The notes under the pieces were generated by a model, which saw only the letters and a list, made by a program, of their open reading frames with translations, ran no database searches and was not told where the DNA came from. The translations under genes and the position numbers were made by a program. Shown here piece by piece: positions 23,564 to 38,849 of a DNA stretch of 64,000 nt. Positions within the stretch are counted from its first letter, which is position 1, and each line of letters begins with the position of its first letter. Source of the stretch: Apostichopus japonicus (lineage: Eukaryota > Echinodermata > Holothuroidea > Aspidochirotida > Stichopodidae); NCBI RefSeq assembly GCF_037975245.1, contig NC_092569.1, positions 24,287,168 to 24,351,167 of the forward strand. The letters run 5' to 3'.

Positions 23564-26264
23564 TTACGATTTAACTATACATTTAATGCTCTCTCGGGCA
23601 TTCCAGATCCTACGTAGCTGGGCTGTCCCATAGCATTGTGGCTTCTTAAACACAATTCCTTCTGGAAGCCCATCCATTTGTAAATTAAAAAGTGTTTTGT
23701 ATGGCAGTTTCTTGCCAGGCTGCCCAACTGCTTCAGCTGCAAATGGAAGAGAGGTCACGATTAATATAACTTATGGAGTACAGTAGGGTTGAGCGATATT
23801 TTGTCATAAGAACTCATATCACAATATGATAAAAAGTGCTGGATATCCATTTATCACTACATCTAAAGGAAAAAAAATTGTCAGAAATAAATATTTTGCT
23901 CAATAAGACATAGGATGTTGCTACCATTTGTATTTGTTTGATTTGCATTCTTTACTGATATAGATAAACCATTCTAATATTTCATGTTCAACTGACAGAC
24001 TGGTAGTGAGTGTTTGCAAGTCAGCAGAACATGTGGTCAAGTTTAGTGTTAGTGCCACTGAATGTGTAGACAAAGGTGGTATATAATGGAGTATCTAATA
24101 ATTTAAGTATTATTTCAATGTGTGATTGAATTTGGAATTTTGATAAACTGAAGTGTCCCGTGCCCATAAATGAACTGTATATGGTCATACTTTTGCATAC
24201 AGTGTGGCCAATGCAGAAGTTTGGTGTCTCAGAGCTCCCCTGCCTTTCAATGGCACAATTGTGTCACCACTTACTCTGGCAAATAGTTTCAGTAAGTTCA
24301 ACTAACCATATTTGCTATTAAAGAGCTGCCGTATGTCATGGACAGTAATTGAAGTCTTTGCTGTTACCCGAGCATCCAATCCTGCCAAAACAATGATAGA
24401 AAGTAGGTGTCATTCATTGCTACAATAGGCGACACAAATAGAGAAAAGGTGGGGTGTTGCATGCATAAAAAATATGGTCAATTGGTTTGCTGCATCAACC
24501 ATACTTATGTTTTTATTATGCCTATAGTAATAGACAGAACATTTCATATTTTCTGTTACATCAGCTGTGTTAACCTATGAAGATTTCTTAAATCTGTATT
24601 CCTGAACCCTGTAATCCAAAGATTATTGAACGCAGATGTTTAATGAGTCGATTCGTGTATTTTGCTGTGATCTGTTAATTGATTTGTTCTTCCTGGGCAA
24701 TTGAAGGTACTAAGCTCACTGTTTATTGAATATACAGAAGTCAGACATTTACCTTTGCAGAACCCTTCGACGACAGCCTCATATTCATTTTCAATGAATA
24801 TGTTGCCACTCTGTGTGCCTCCATATCTAGGGTCTCCACCTTGTGGAACCACAACAAAATAACCTGAAGTAGGTTGCAAGGACCGCATCTCATCCATCTG
24901 TAAAAAGACATACCAAACATCATCATGAAACATGGTGGTACAGCATATCCTGGCATGGTTTGAAAAGAAAATGTATCGAACTAAGAAAGGTGTGTTGAGG
25001 CTTTTAAAAGGCTTTCATAAATTGGTACTTATAGATTTGACAGTGTGAATGTCATTTTAACATACACACACAATACGGACTTCCAATTTCATTTACATGT
25101 TCAAAAGCCTTAAAGAGATGACAAGATCAACAGTGCATTTTGGTAAACGGCTTTGACAGCTCAACTAACACCTTTATAATATTCATAACTTTGAGGTTCT
25201 TATAGCAAGTGATAAATAACAACTATAATATCTGTCTTGACTTCCTTTCTCTCCCTTTTTACTCTATCAACTATTCGTATTGAACACTGTGCGCTCATCC
25301 ATACCTCTGTCCATTATATACAATGTGCCACCATAGCTGCTTAATAAGTATTCTGCTTGTTAAGAAACTTTGCTACAGATCCTTCAGTGTTAGGACACCA
25401 TGTCTGAGCATTGTCTATAACTGAACAGAGAACAAATTGATCTTCCAGCAAGATTAACCAATTAATAAATGAGGTTTTCACTGAAAATAAGTCAACTGTC
25501 AGATACCTCCACAAGAGTGTCATGAAGGACTTTGTGGTTTTCATACTGCTGGGTAATTGTAACATTGCCTTGTGTGAGGAATTGTGTGTACATGTTGCAA
25601 GTTTGAAGTAATGTTGTGCTTCTATCCAACTTATTTTGGGGTGAATATCAACTGTCCCTGGCTAAATGAAATATATGTACATGCTTCAGACTTGTTGGTG
25701 TGATCTTTAAATTATTCAAACTATGCATTGTTATCTTCACAGACTTACAACTTTTAGCATCTTCTTCACACACTTGTTCCATTTCCCTTGTCTCTGTTTG
25801 TGTGACAAAGTGTTTTTCTGGGCTGCTCTCCTCCTAAATTCTCTTCTGCGTTCTGTTGTCAGTGCAGCCCAGCGACTGCCATACAAAACAAATTTCTGCT
25901 TGCTGGTTAGCAGCCTGACACCTTGATATGAGGAGATAAAAAGTTGAGAGCAATAATAACAACAATCATAGAAATACACAAACCCATCGCCTTTGTCACA
26001 TACCACCTCTATCAAGATTTCATTGAAATGTCACTTTAGTTATATAGAGTTCATTGTGCAATATTGACCATCATTGCCATCACACCGAATTGCACTAAGT
26101 GAAATCAAATTAACAGCAACAAACGATGGCTCAGAAGGAACATTCTTTATATTGGAATGCACTGCAGATGCACAATTGAAGTAGTAGACATGTACAATAC
26201 CTTCTTCAGAATTGAGTTCCTTGCAGAACAAGTTGTAACCGGTTGTTCTACTTGTTTGATTCAT
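23564..26264 (-). CDS. HMG-box-like / GTF2I-repeat protein, six exons
   Basis: Minus-strand exons in order: 26264-26201, 25921-25749, 25548-25507, 24897-24753, 24381-24307, 23736-23564. They join in one frame (672 nt, 223 residues, TAA stop). Residues 1-75 include TGYNLFCKEL, a tryptophan, and basic stretches (TTERRREFRRRAAQK), resembling an HMG-box DNA-binding domain of the TSGYNLF type. The C-terminal 75 residues match the GTF2I repeat pattern: IRQLFNSKY, LPYKTLF, then DGLPEGIVFKKPQCYG and a final IKCIVKS. GTF2I repeats are DNA-binding modules best known from vertebrate TFII-I. The third exon is short (42 nt) and its acceptor was chosen because it alone restores phase. The ATG lies directly after an AAACAAG acceptor, so an upstream non-coding exon, or a longer N-terminus, is possible. 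Likely a nuclear DNA-binding protein; its target is unknown. Confidence 0.7.
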
Positions 26265-26387
26265 CTTGTTTTCCTGTGTGTTAATGCAAAAAAAAAAAAA
26301 AATTATTGACTTACACAGTAAAAGTATATTGAAAATATTACTAAACACGAAACCATCAAGTTGGCTGACAGATTTGAAAACTCAGTC

Positions 26388-26738
<351 letters not shown>

Positions 26739-26780
<42 letters not shown>

Positions 26781-26794
26781 TATATATATATATA
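26739..26794. repeat. (AT)n microsatellite
   Basis: A nearly pure AT tract with one GA interruption lies directly next to the following MITE. Confidence 0.9.
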
Positions 26795-27187
26795 TAGGGA
26801 TGTGCCCAGGATTTCCTGAGTGCCGAGTATACCGGGGAAGGGGTCTAAGAGAAGCGGTGACATTTTTACATACGTGGTGCCCTCCCGCCACAACTGCCAG
26901 CCAGACATTGACAAGGGCAAGTTGTATACAGAGCTAGTGTAGTGTGATACTGCATGCTGCAGATTAAAGCCGCACCTACTTCATATCCGCACCTGTGTCT
27001 ATGTGAATTTGACAAATGGGGGGAAACGAGGATACATGTGGCCCAATTAATTTTGAATATAATGTTAGGAATGTCTGGATTTTAGATGATAATAGTGCTG
27101 GGCGGGAGTCACAATTTTTTTGACAGTGCTGGGTGGTAAGTTTTAGTGCTAGGCCGCCTAGTGACGCTCAGTGTGGGCACATCCCTG
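26795..27187. mobile_element. Putative hAT-type MITE
   Basis: The ends TAGGGATGTGCCCA and TGGGCACATCCCTG are inverted copies and resemble hAT termini. The element is 393 bp with no coding capacity. It appears to have landed in the AT tract, so the 8-bp target duplication cannot be verified. Confidence 0.65.
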
Positions 27188-27266
27188 TATCACAAAGTTC
27201 AATTGTTCACTTGCTGCTGCAAGAGTGCTCAATACATAAGAGTAGAGCAAATATAAAATAAGAAAA

Positions 27267-27316
27267 TATACCTATACGTTAATTTACAGCATGTTGTCAA
27301 TTAACGTATAGGTATA
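27267..27316. other. Perfect 18-bp-arm hairpin
   Basis: TATACCTATACGTTAATT (27267-27284) and its exact reverse complement (27299-27316) flank a 14-nt loop. There is no mismatch in the stem. It lies about 1 kb upstream of the start codon of the HMG/GTF2I-like gene. It could be a small MITE core, a structured RNA or a cruciform. Confidence 0.7.
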
Positions 27317-27319
27317 GCC

Positions 27320-28593
27320 TTCAAACTGTCAAATTTATCAACAAAATGAATTCATTCCACAAATTATGACCTAGTATTTTTCTGGAATGCTTTGTCTCGC
27401 TATGAATGTATAGTTTTTTCCTAATTTGATGAAACTGTGAAGTTCTTTAATTTTTGGTCAGTCATTAACAAAGTCACTGCTGTACATTGAATTATATTGT
27501 GCAGTGTAGTATTGTACAAAATAATGTGAACAGAGGTTTTCCTAGAATTCACGGTTCTGCAGTAATTCTGCAAAAAGAGGAACTTATTATGAATTATTTT
27601 GGTCCAAATATTATTGAGAAATTCTAGGGACGCTCAAATTGTTCTTAGACTATTCGTTGCCACTTTAAAATCAGAAAATGTGGGTGTGTCGCATAATGTC
27701 CTACGCCATATAACATGCAATAAAGCAGGTAATTATTTATTACCAATGCACCCCATGAGGCTACACTATAGCCTATGCCAATAGCTTACAAGTAGTTTAA
27801 ATTGGTGACAGCAACCTAACCATTGTCTACACAGTTGGAAATAGGCTTAGTTTCAGCCACATGCAGGCCCTAGCTATGAGCCAGAAAATCAGTCAATTGG
27901 CAACTTACTGGATCTGGTGTTTACAAAATTCTGTATCCTACATTCATTTAATTTAGCGGAATTTTTATCAGTTGAGGCAAAATCAATCATTTAGCCACCC
28001 TAACACTCGGTAACACTAACACTAGGAAGCATACACTAAGTAAAGTGATGGGCCTAGGCTATATAGGCCCTAGTAGTAGTACTACTACTAGTGCTTAAAT
28101 ATTACCAAGAAGGCTATAGTGTACAGTAGAACCAATTTAGGCCTAGGCCTAGGGTCAATACAAAATGTTGCATTCTTTTATCAACAATTTTCAGTAGCCT
28201 GGCTTTGCATGTATGCCATGAAATTGTACGAATTTGGACCTAACTTAAGACAGTAAGTGTATAACTCAAACATACCCCTGGATTCTTCGGTGAAACTAAT
28301 TCGTTGAAATTAATTTGTTGTTTTTTTGCCAAATATTTCTCCTTTTTTATTCAATTATTCGGCTGAATCTCATTTAAATGTTCCCGCTGTTTACAATGCA
28401 TCGGCTATACCGTCGGCTGCATCGACTATGGTCGTTTCACAGTAGTTACAGCTTGTACGCATGACCACAGGTACGTCATATATTTGGTCCCTTCTCAGAA
28501 GGTAAAACTATATTTTCAATGCGGTTCGTAGCGATGTTCCAGCATACCTTTTCTGTCGCACTACTGCGTTATTGTAATGGACGAACTTAGTGA
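27320..28593. other. Gene-free; likely upstream region of the minus-strand HMG/GTF2I-like gene
   Basis: No exon recognised. A palindrome AGTAGTAGTACTACTACT lies near 28072. The stretch near 28380-28560 is richer in CpG than its surroundings, as a promoter might be, but no core promoter element is certain. Confidence 0.35.
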
Positions 28594-31427
<2,834 letters not shown>

Positions 31428-31774
31428 TGTTACGAGGGCCCATTGTAGCCTAACGCTAGTCACTGCTAGTGAGGAACCTAATGTTATAATATAGATAGTA
31501 TTTGAAAAATGGCCTACGTGATAAATCAGTATTTGAGAAATTAGGTCGGGTTACCGTGTCACAATGTTATAATACACGATTGTTCTGGTATATTCCTTAT
31601 GATGACGCGCTGGTCTCGGGTTAGCGTCGGTTTACGTGAAGTCCCGTTGCGGTGTGCACACATTTTCGTGGATTCTCTGGAACGTACGCGAGATATGCAA
31701 AGGACTTCCAAGAATAGAGAAACTGGGTCAGGTGTATCGAGAAAGATCTAGATGATTCTTGACTTGGGGAATCG

Positions 31775-31782
31775 TATAAAAA
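31775..31782 (+). promoter_or_regulatory. LTR TATA box
   Basis: TATAAAAA lies about 350 bp inside the LTR, followed by GC-rich CCCGCCCAGATCGGAG, the usual arrangement of an LTR polymerase II promoter. The start of R would be about 25-30 bp downstream. Confidence 0.6.
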
Positions 31783-32263
31783 CCCGCCCAGATCGGAGAG
31801 TTTCTCACTTTCTGAAAGAATACAAGCGACGACACTTATTATACCATTCTACTATATATCGTCAGTGCTCAACGACCAGTACTTTCTGAGGGATTGAGAT
31901 ATCGATACGAAGATTGATTCTACACTTCCATTCAGAAGTTTGAAGAGGACTTTGCTGTGAAAGTACAGTTTTCCAGTGTTTATTTCGGAGAAGGTGAAGA
32001 ATTTCTGTCTCCGTTGAGGAAGTTCGTTACGCCAGGAGTTGGTGGCTATAAAGCTGATTTTGGACTGACTCTGGTAATATTTAGTCGGCGAGAAGTTCGA
32101 CTTGTGCTTCACTCTATTGTGGCTGGAGGTCCGTCTTCTATTTTGAAGCATCGCCGGAAAGAAGGTGACTGCTGTTTCTGGGATCGCGAGAAACTTCGTC
32201 GAGGACCAGTGAATTTCGCGGTACAACGGACCGAGAATCGTCGTCATCAAGGTCGTGGCCGTA

Positions 32264-33855
32264 TGGCAAGCCGTTTTAACATTTACCTCGCAATTCGACT
32301 TAAGTCGAATACACTCCACTTAAGTGGAACTCAATTTCACTTAAGCAGAATACTATTTAACTTAAGTGGAATTCTATTTCACTTAAGTGGAATACCATTC
32401 CACTTAAGCTTAATTGTATTTTACTTAAGCTGAATTCATCAACTTGTCACTGCATTTTACTTAAGCTAAATTCTATTTCACTTAAGTGGAATTGCATTCC
32501 ACTTAAGTGGAATTGTATTCCACTTAAGTGGAATTGCATTTCACTTAAGTGGAATTGTATTCTACTTAAGTGGAATACAATTCCACTTAAGTGGAATGTC
32601 CTGTCTATTTCACTTAAGTGGTATACAATTCCACTTAAGTGGAAATGCATTCCACTTAAGTGAAATGTGATTGGATAGTCTATTTCACTTAAGTGGAATG
32701 TGATTGGCTAGTCTATTCCACTTAAGTGGAATGTGATTGGCTAGTACATTTACCGCCAAACTTTGCCCATGCCTTTGCGCGCCATTATAAACAACTTGCC
32801 GCGATACGTGTACGTACGTACGTGGTGTCGATATGTGCACAATGAATATCGGCTGTCCATCGGGATCCAGCTAGCACTTAACATCCGTGCAAGGTGTGTA
32901 CTTACGTACCTGACCTGGTACCTGACGAATACCATTACCAAAATAAAGCCATGGCAAATACATGATAAGTGGTTGGAGCTACAGCCGAAAACGCATTGAC
33001 AAGGGCAAGAAAACGTTTTACTTTTTGTGGATTTTGGGTTTTGGATGGAATCTTTTATTTCGTCAAAAGTTTCACTATCTAAAAAGTTACGAATTCTGCC
33101 TATGTTACTTTAACAAGATGTAAGTCGCCTCTGTTGTGCATCATACTGATTGTTCCCCTGTGCAAGTGAGGAAACAACACTTCGAATTGTGTCTCTAACA
33201 ACAACAATTTTTTGATCGCATTCCAGCAAAGTTAGATGTGAATGATTAGCCGTAGCCATGATGTACACGTGCAACGACAATTGAATGCGTTACGACGAAC
33301 ATTACCCTAAATTGTATTTATATGTAAGCCACATATCAACATTTCCACTTAAGTGGCATTGTATTTTACTTAAGCAGAATAGAATTCCACTTAAGTGAAA
33401 TTGACGCCCAAAAGACGTTATTCCACTTAAGTGAAATTGTATTCTACTTAAGTGGAATACAATTCCACTTAAGTGGAAATGCATTCCACTTAAGTGGAAT
33501 TGTATTTCACTTAAGTGGAAATGCATTCCACTTAAGTGGAATTGTATTCCACTTAAGTGAAATAGATGGACTATTTAGCTTAAGTGGAATACAATTCCAC
33601 TTAAGTGGAAATGTATTCCACTTAAGTGAAATACAATTCCACTTAAGTGGAATGCATTACCACTTAAGTGAAATAGAAATGTCCATTTCTACTTAAGTGA
33701 AATTGAATTCCACCTAAGTGAAATTGAATTCCACTTAAGTGGAATACATTTCACTTAAGTGGAATTCAATTTCACTTAAGTAGATTGTATTCCACTTAAG
33801 TGAAATGTATTCGACTTAAGTCTAATTGCGAGGTAAATGTTAAAACGGCTTGCCA
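32264..33855. mobile_element. Foldback DNA transposon made of CACTTAAGTG palindromes, nested in the LTR
   Basis: The ends are perfect 32-bp inverted repeats beginning TGGCAAGCCGTTTTAACATT. They are flanked by a TA duplication (32262-32263 and 33856-33857), as in Tc1/mariner-like elements. Inside each end lies an array of roughly twenty or more units of about 14 bp based on CACTTAAGTGGAAT (about 32300-32735 and 33345-33815). The middle (about 32740-33330) is unique and non-coding. Apparent open frames with periodic HLSGIQF peptides are by-products of the repeat. Confidence 0.8.
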
Positions 33856-34121
33856 TATGGCCGCTGAGGGATGTCGCCGTTGGAAGAGACCAGCGTGTTT
33901 TAAAGTGTATCCTATCTTGTTAAGTTTGTGAGTAATTTTCTATATATTTGTAATTACCACTTGTTGTTGTTGGTTCGAGATCCATTGTTCAATATAGTTT
34001 ACGTTCTCATTTAAAATCTCTAGACTCGTCAATTTTTCTGTGTTCCTTACGGAAACGAACCCAGGCTTGTGTCTCGTTAAAATTAATTATCGAGACCTCT
34101 CGCATTCCAACGTAACAAAAT

Positions 34122-34138
34122 TGGGGGCTTATCCGGGA
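34122..34138 (+). other. Retroelement primer-binding site
   Basis: TGGGGGCTTATCCGGGA begins four bases after the LTR's terminal CA. It should pair with the 3' end of a proline-type tRNA. It is followed by GAATCGAACCCGGGACC, which extends the tRNA complementarity into the T arm. Confidence 0.7.
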
Positions 34139-34177
34139 ATCGAACCCGGGACCTCTCGCATTCCAACGTAACAATGG

Positions 34178-35308
34178 GCACTGCGAAAAATTCGTTTTAT
34201 TACAAATAAAGAAATAAAAATATGATCAGTAGTCCTATAACAATTGTATTCATTTTTGGAATGTGATTTAGCAAACAGAGTTTCAGTTTTACACATTTTG
34301 TGATATTATTAAACTATAATGTTGATAATATTACCTGCTACCAAGTGTATAGTAAATTAATAGGCTTATGTTGAGGCAGAATTTAAGAAAGTTGTTCATC
34401 AATTCAGAACCAAAGTGGACTTAGGTTTTGAATTTTGTAGGTGGATTTCTGGTCCTAAATTTGCTGGCAGAGGAACTTTTTCTCCAGTTATACAACTTTT
34501 ACTAGTTGCGTTTTCGTTACCCTACGGCAGAGTATTTGCATTAATATATTGCAAATGTTTAACCGGTGAAATATGCGACGAAATTATTTATCGGCCGTCA
34601 AAGTAACATCAAAGATTTTAACCAAAGAACATTTAAAAGGATTTGACCAATCGAAATTCATAAATGTGGAAAATGGATGTTTTATGTTATTTTTTTACTG
34701 TTGTGTCAGCTTAGTATGCAAGTTAGAAAACATAATTAAGTGTTCACTAAGCTCAGTAAGTTTATAGTCACTGATACGCAGAAGTGATCTGGACTCGAGT
34801 TTTGGTATGGCACTTTAGTAATTATACCAATCTTCTCAGCTATTATCTGTTTGAAGGGGGTGGAATCAACATTAAATACGCGGTGTGATCTGAGCTGAAG
34901 GAAATAATGGTATATAAACAATAGGTATATTTGATACCGATATTTTACAAATAGAGTGATGCATTACTTACGTAGAACAAAGTTGATGCCCTGGATAAGT
35001 CACTTGCACCATAATCATGAAGAAGTTAATGAGGCCAATATTTAAGTACTAAAACCTCTTCAAGTTACTCATTTACGGTTTGGTTCTAAAAGAATAGCCA
35101 TGTGCTTTATTTAGATAATAGCTATGTTTCTTTCTTGAATTTTTAACACCAGCCATTTTAATGATTTTTGGATAACAGTCTTCACATTGTTGTTTCGAGA
35201 GGAATCTGCTGACTGGCTAAATCATTCAAGAGGATGGTCGAATTTTCATCTCAACATATCTGACGTTGTAGTTGTTATAGCATTCAGAGAATATGTTTTC
35301 TCCATTAC
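34178..35308. repeat. Segmental duplicate B, copy 1, middle part
   Basis: Similar to 54431-55590. No gene recognised. Short open frames are broken by indels in the other copy. Confidence 0.8.
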
Positions 35309-35521
35309 CTCCATGTTAAGTCGTCATTAAGGTTCTCATAAGTGCAATATGAGTGGCAGTTCCCGTTGTACTGGAAGCGATAGCAATAGCTGGAACTATA
35401 ATAGCAGCCGTTACAATAGTTACTATAGTCGATATGCCACCAGAAGCTTATGTGCTTCTCTGCGCAATGACAACGACCACATGCATCATTGTTTAGGTCA
35501 TACGTGCTGAATTGTTTGCCC
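35309..35521 (-). CDS. Cysteine-rich exon of an unassigned secreted-type protein, copy 1
   Basis: The minus-strand exon runs from a TATAACAG acceptor to a GTAATG donor (213 nt, phase 2 to phase 2). It encodes about 70 residues with nine cysteines in patterns such as CGRCHC, CNGCYY, YCYRF and CHSYC, with many Tyr and Asn. The same frame is kept in copy 2 (55596-55800), with most cysteines retained. The pattern suggests a disulfide-bonded extracellular domain, but I do not recognise the family. The companion exons were not found, and the gene it belongs to is unknown. A hydrophobic alternative frame also exists in copy 2 but loses the cysteine pattern. Confidence 0.45.
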
Positions 35522-35884
35522 CTGTTATAATAAAGAAGGAAACTCATTTGGTAAGTCATGGCCGTCAAAGTAAGGAGGTGGTGTGGGGGTGCAATCTTGG
35601 GAGCCAGACTTCGACTTCTTTAATTTAATGTTAATGCAGCTTGCTACAAAGATTGTCGAGAGAGTTTAGTAGATTGCATTGAGTAAACATCACAGCGGAA
35701 ACATCTCTTCAATGTCTCTCGATTATTTACTTATATTATGTCTTTCGTGCATTTGTTTGGCCTCACTCTGAGGGATTGAATATTATCCTGTGAAACAGGA
35801 GGATCTTATTACGAATTTGGCATATCGAATTGATGTAATTTGTAGTGCCATGGCGCCACTTGGTGCCAGGCTATATCTTACAAT

Positions 35885-36486
35885 ATGAGTACCGGATCCG
35901 CGAAAATGCCGCCAAATAGTTTCTCGTTTTGAAAACCAAGAGTGTGAAGCCTGTTGATCCTTATTTAAATCTTTGTCCAACGACATTGGAAAGAAAGATA
36001 TTCTCGGATGTGTTAAGACTCAAGGTCAGTGGATCTTAACGGTAAAAAAAAAACAAAGAAGATGCAGAAATTATTCAAGAAACTGGATTAAAAATAGGGA
36101 ATGAGGAATGTGACATCATGGCAGAGACCAAGACCATAATAACCGTTTGTGTTTTAGAGTCCCAATAAACATTACCGATGATGAAATTTCCGGAAAATTG
36201 GAAGAATACGGATGTAGATTAAGATCCCTATGGGTACATAAATATAACGAAGACTACCCCAACATAGAAAATGGCATCAGGTACGTTAGACTCGAATTAC
36301 CAAACAGTGTCAAGTCTCTACCGTACGCAATCACTATAGAGGACACTCACTTAAGATTAAAGCACAATGGACAATCACGGGTGTGTAATCTCTGCTTATC
36401 AGATGATCACATGTTTAGAGAGTGCGGTCAACAAGGGCATTCAACGAACCGCTGTCCTAAAATCCTTTGTTACAAATGCAACAAGC
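35885..36486 (+). pseudogene. Decayed ORF1 (gag-like) of a CR1/L2-type non-LTR retrotransposon, copy 1
   Basis: Broken frame beginning MSTGSAKMPPNSF, with an early stop and at least one frameshift. From 36147 it is open again and includes a zinc knuckle ([15 protein letters not shown]-x2-C-x4-H-x4-C) and the start of another. It stops where a (CCAT)n tract begins. The longer paralog at 58419 shows it belongs to a retrotransposon present before the segmental duplication. Confidence 0.7.
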
Positions 36487-36502
36487 TATCTATATCTCTA
36501 CC

Positions 36503-36647
36503 CATCTACCCATCTACACCCATCCATCCATCCATCCAATTATCCATCCAATTATCCATCCATCCATCCATTCATCCACCCACCCATCCACCCGCCCACC
36601 CACCCAACCACCCGTCCATCCATCCGTCCTTCCATCCATCTGTCGTT
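36503..36647. repeat. (CCAT)n minisatellite
   Basis: Imperfect CCATCCAT/CCAC repeats. Relative to copy 2, this tract replaces about 2.3 kb of retrotransposon sequence, so it marks a deletion junction. Confidence 0.9.
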
Positions 36648-36912
36648 TTGCCTTAACGTTATATATGCGCAGTATGTGCGTTTTTTTTTTTAAATGTCCA
36701 CATCCCGTCCCTGCCTAACTATAGGACAAGGTTGTATTTAAAGTGGTTTGATATTGGAATATTATAGCAATACGTTTCCAATTGGTCCAAATTAATGTTA
36801 TATATTGCAATGAAATGTTTCCACAATGAAAGGTTTTGCTTATTTGTTCAAGAAATAAAATAATGAACACGTGTTAATACAACTTGTTATTAACATTTAT
36901 TAAGTAGTTTTA

Positions 36913-37035
36913 CTAGTGTATTGTAACAAATATAATGTATCCATTATTACCATAACCATTACAACCACCGTCACACGAAGGGCCTTTGTTATGTCGTCGA
37001 GTATACAGAGAGCATTCATCAGATGAGCTATCAAT
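36913..37035 (-). CDS. Terminal cysteine-containing exon, copy 1
   Basis: Minus-strand exon after a GTTTCTAG acceptor. In phase 0 it reads about 40 residues starting IDSSSDECSLY, with CDGGCNGYGNNG, and ends YIIFVTIH then TAG. AATAAA (minus, at 36901-36896) lies just after the stop. Copy 2 at 61826-61945 keeps the same frame, stop and cysteines despite many substitutions and one 3-bp in-frame indel, which supports real coding. The upstream exons are not identified. It may be the last exon of a small secreted Cys/Gly/Asn-rich peptide. Confidence 0.5.
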   Translation of the reverse strand: MDSSSDECSLYTRRHNKGPSCDGGCNGYGNNGYIIFVTIH

Positions 37036-37899
37036 CTAGAAACGATAAACATATTTAGCATGCAAGAGATCGATAATGGCTACCCTATGTTCCCGATTTT
37101 CCCCGATTTAGGTAATATCTTTTAAATGTTAGGGTTCTTTGGACAGCTCATGCAGGTAGTTTCCTATCGAAGACCCAAACGCAGTCACCTCTCACGTTTG
37201 AACAAAACGAATTTGTAAATAAATTTCCTTGGTTTTCTCAACAAATTTCGGGAACATCCTAAGCTGGTTTAAAGGTATATAGTTAAGACTATACAGTTGC
37301 ACCCTTCCCGCCTTTCTGTGCTTTTATTTGCGCCGTTCTCTTCAGAAAATGTTACAAGAAATATTTGTCATTACAAGATGCATTTAATCATAAATAATCA
37401 TTTCTTGCGATCTCATAATTGCATTTACGTTTTCACTGAGTGATGTCACATACATGCTTTAGTAATACGTTGTTTGGCAAAAATGTACTGCATAGCCAAA
37501 GTATATAACTTCGTAAGTAATAATTAGTGCCACCACGTAGCAAAAACCTTTTTAATTTTGTGGTAGCACACTTGCTTGCAAATTGTTCGATTAGTATAGC
37601 TCCCGAGGCATCATTGTTCTTTAACGAATATATCATTTACAAAACAAGAGCTACGGGGTTGGCGAGGATTTTTTTCGAACATATAGATTGGTCATTGCAT
37701 TTTCATGAAATCGTAAAAACTAATGATTTGCACACTTAGTACTATAACATTTTGACAAATCTAACGTAAAGCATATCTGTTAATATGAAAAACTGGGCAA
37801 ACCGAACAACAATACAACCAGTAGCTACTTCTGTGTATTTTAAGCAAATGAGAATATCAATGGTACATTGAAAAATAACATGAAAAGATTGAAGAACTT

Positions 37900-38610
37900 T
37901 TCTATCCCTAATATATTAAATTCATAATAATCTAGCATTAATAAGAACAAAAAACGTCAGTTGTTGACTTTAAGGCAAACATCATAAAAAGCACACAACA
38001 AAGCAATATGTATAGGCATAATATCTTAACAAATAACATGAATATATTGAAGAGGTTGTCTATCTCTCTTATATAAAATTCATACAAACTCTAGCATTAA
38101 TAAGAAAAAACACGTCAGTTGTTGATTTTAAGGCAAACATCATAAAAAGCACACAACAAAGCAATATGTATAGGCATAATATCTTAACAAATAACATGAA
38201 TATATTGAAGAGGTTGTCTATCTCTCTTATATAAAATTCATACAAACTCTAGCATTAATAAGAACAAACACGTCAGTTGTTGATTTTAAGGCAAACATCA
38301 TAAAAAGCACACAACAAAGCAATATGTATAGGCATAATATCTTAACAAATAACATGAATATATTGAAGAGGTTGTCTATCTCTCTTATATAAAATTCATA
38401 CAAACTCTAGCATTAATAAGAAAAAACACGTCAGTTGTTGATTTTAAGGCAAACATCATAAAAAGCACACAACAAAGCAATATGTATAGGCATAATATCT
38501 TAACAAATAACATGAATATATTGAAGAGGTTGTCTATCTATCTTATATAAAATACATACAAACTCTAGCATTAATAAGAAAAAACACGTCAGTTTTTTTT
38601 ATTTTAAGGC
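37900..38610. repeat. Minisatellite, unit about 158 bp, about four copies
   Basis: The unit containing AACAAATAACATGAATATAT, AAACACGTCAGTTGTTGA and AAAGCACACAACAAAGCAAT recurs with a period of 158 bp (for example at 38028 and 38186). Related arrays are at 47990-48545 and 62985-63400. Confidence 0.9.
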
Positions 38611-38791
38611 AAACATCATATAACTTGATCAGTGATCGATTAGGGTGAATGAATACCCGCACTGCAGGCCAATTGTTCCTAAAGTTGAATTATAATTAAC
38701 ACACGAGGCTACATATTGGCGGTATATATAAAACCCGTTTCATTAGCTCGTTGACCATGATTGACTCTTACAGTACACTTAGTGAAAACAG

Positions 38792-38849
<58 letters not shown>

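Noticed and set aside
31957..32433. 158-residue open frame inside the LTR
   Set aside because: It runs from LTR into the nested foldback element, shows no family resemblance and lies where gag/pol are absent.
32447..33526. Open frames with periodic HLSGIQF-type peptides
   Set aside because: Direct by-product of the 14-bp CACTTAAGTGGAAT unit (period 42 nt in frame); the arrays are non-coding palindromes.
32300..33815. CRISPR-like array of palindromic repeats
   Set aside because: Units follow one another with almost no spacer and the sequence is inside a TA-flanked transposon in a eukaryotic genome.
36367..36718. Pro/His/Ser-rich open frames (also 62240-62482)
   Set aside because: Translations of CCAT-type repeats.
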